Below are positions 5,316-5,347 of a DNA stretch of 5,347 bases, in pieces (position 1 is the stretch's first letter; each line of letters starts with the position of its first letter). Source of the stretch: Muribaculaceae bacterium. GTDB taxonomy: Bacteria > Bacteroidota > Bacteroidia > Bacteroidales > Muribaculaceae. The translations under genes and the position numbers were made by a program. The notes beneath the pieces are model-generated. The model had not been told where the DNA came from, ran no database searches, and worked only from the letters and a program-made list of their open reading frames with translations. The stretch lies in assembly GCA_009775375.1 (NCBI GenBank), contig VSPO01000159.1, positions 1 through 5,347 of the forward strand, read 5' to 3'.

Positions 5316-5347
5316 AAGTGTTAAATTTTTAGGCGTAGAGTTTGACA
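5242..5347 (+). pseudogene. Apparent continuation of the putative sensor gene in the +1 frame, cut by the window end
   Basis: Reading from 5242 in the +1 frame gives an open stretch to the last base, including ESTVHMLNWAIRSV and KFLGVEFD, which has a normal residue mix and an amphipathic look. If the A5 run at 5245-5249 were A4, codons would run CAA CAA AAG ACG GCA and join the upstream sensor frame to this one. I infer that both parts belong to one gene. Whether the break is a true mutation, slippage-based switching or a sequencing error cannot be told here. Confidence 0.45.

Overview
The window looks like a stretch of a Bacteroidales chromosome (phylum Bacteroidota), possibly Muribaculaceae; the family-level guess is inference. 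Three things support this. The ribosomal proteins L21 and L27 are of Bacteroidota type. The recognisable promoters fit the Bacteroidota sigma-ABfr pattern (TTTG or TTG, about 20 bp, TAnnTTTG) and not the -35/-10 pattern. Three genes encode lipoproteins, two of which carry acidic residues after the lipobox cysteine, as in Bacteroidota surface-export signals.

Layout. Positions 1-890 hold a housekeeping unit: two tandem promoters, rplU (216-536), rpmA (552-812) and a perfect 70-nt palindrome that starts 6 nt after rpmA and most likely ends the transcript. Positions 890-2790 hold a plus-strand unit with its own promoter: a 510-aa surface-type lipoprotein (1112-2644) and, overlapping it by ATGA, a 48-aa lipoprotein or lipoprotein remnant (2641-2787). 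Converging on this from the minus strand are a DoxX-like membrane protein (2878-3477), a 100-aa fragment of an outer-membrane beta-barrel protein behind what looks like a signal peptide (3658-3960), and a 247-aa lipoprotein (3957-4700). The last two also overlap by ATGA and must be co-transcribed.

Positions 4701-5030 are a divergent intergenic region. It holds a minus-strand promoter, a phased set of TAGTCTTA repeats, a 166-bp MITE-like foldback element with 25-bp perfect terminal inverted repeats, and a plus-strand promoter. From 5031 to the end lies the start of a membrane-anchored protein, perhaps the sensor domain of a histidine kinase, that seems to be frameshifted at an A run.

The ribosomal part is ordinary. 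The rest is accessory envelope content with several signs of decay: a lipoprotein stub, an internally deleted barrel and a frameshifted sensor. It also has two unusually long palindromic structures. No CRISPR array, tRNA, rRNA or transposase gene was seen, and no complete novel defence or metabolic system can be supported from this window alone. The observations most worth following are the foldback element, the perfect 70-nt palindrome, the apparent A4/A5 frameshift and the signal-peptide/barrel fusion.
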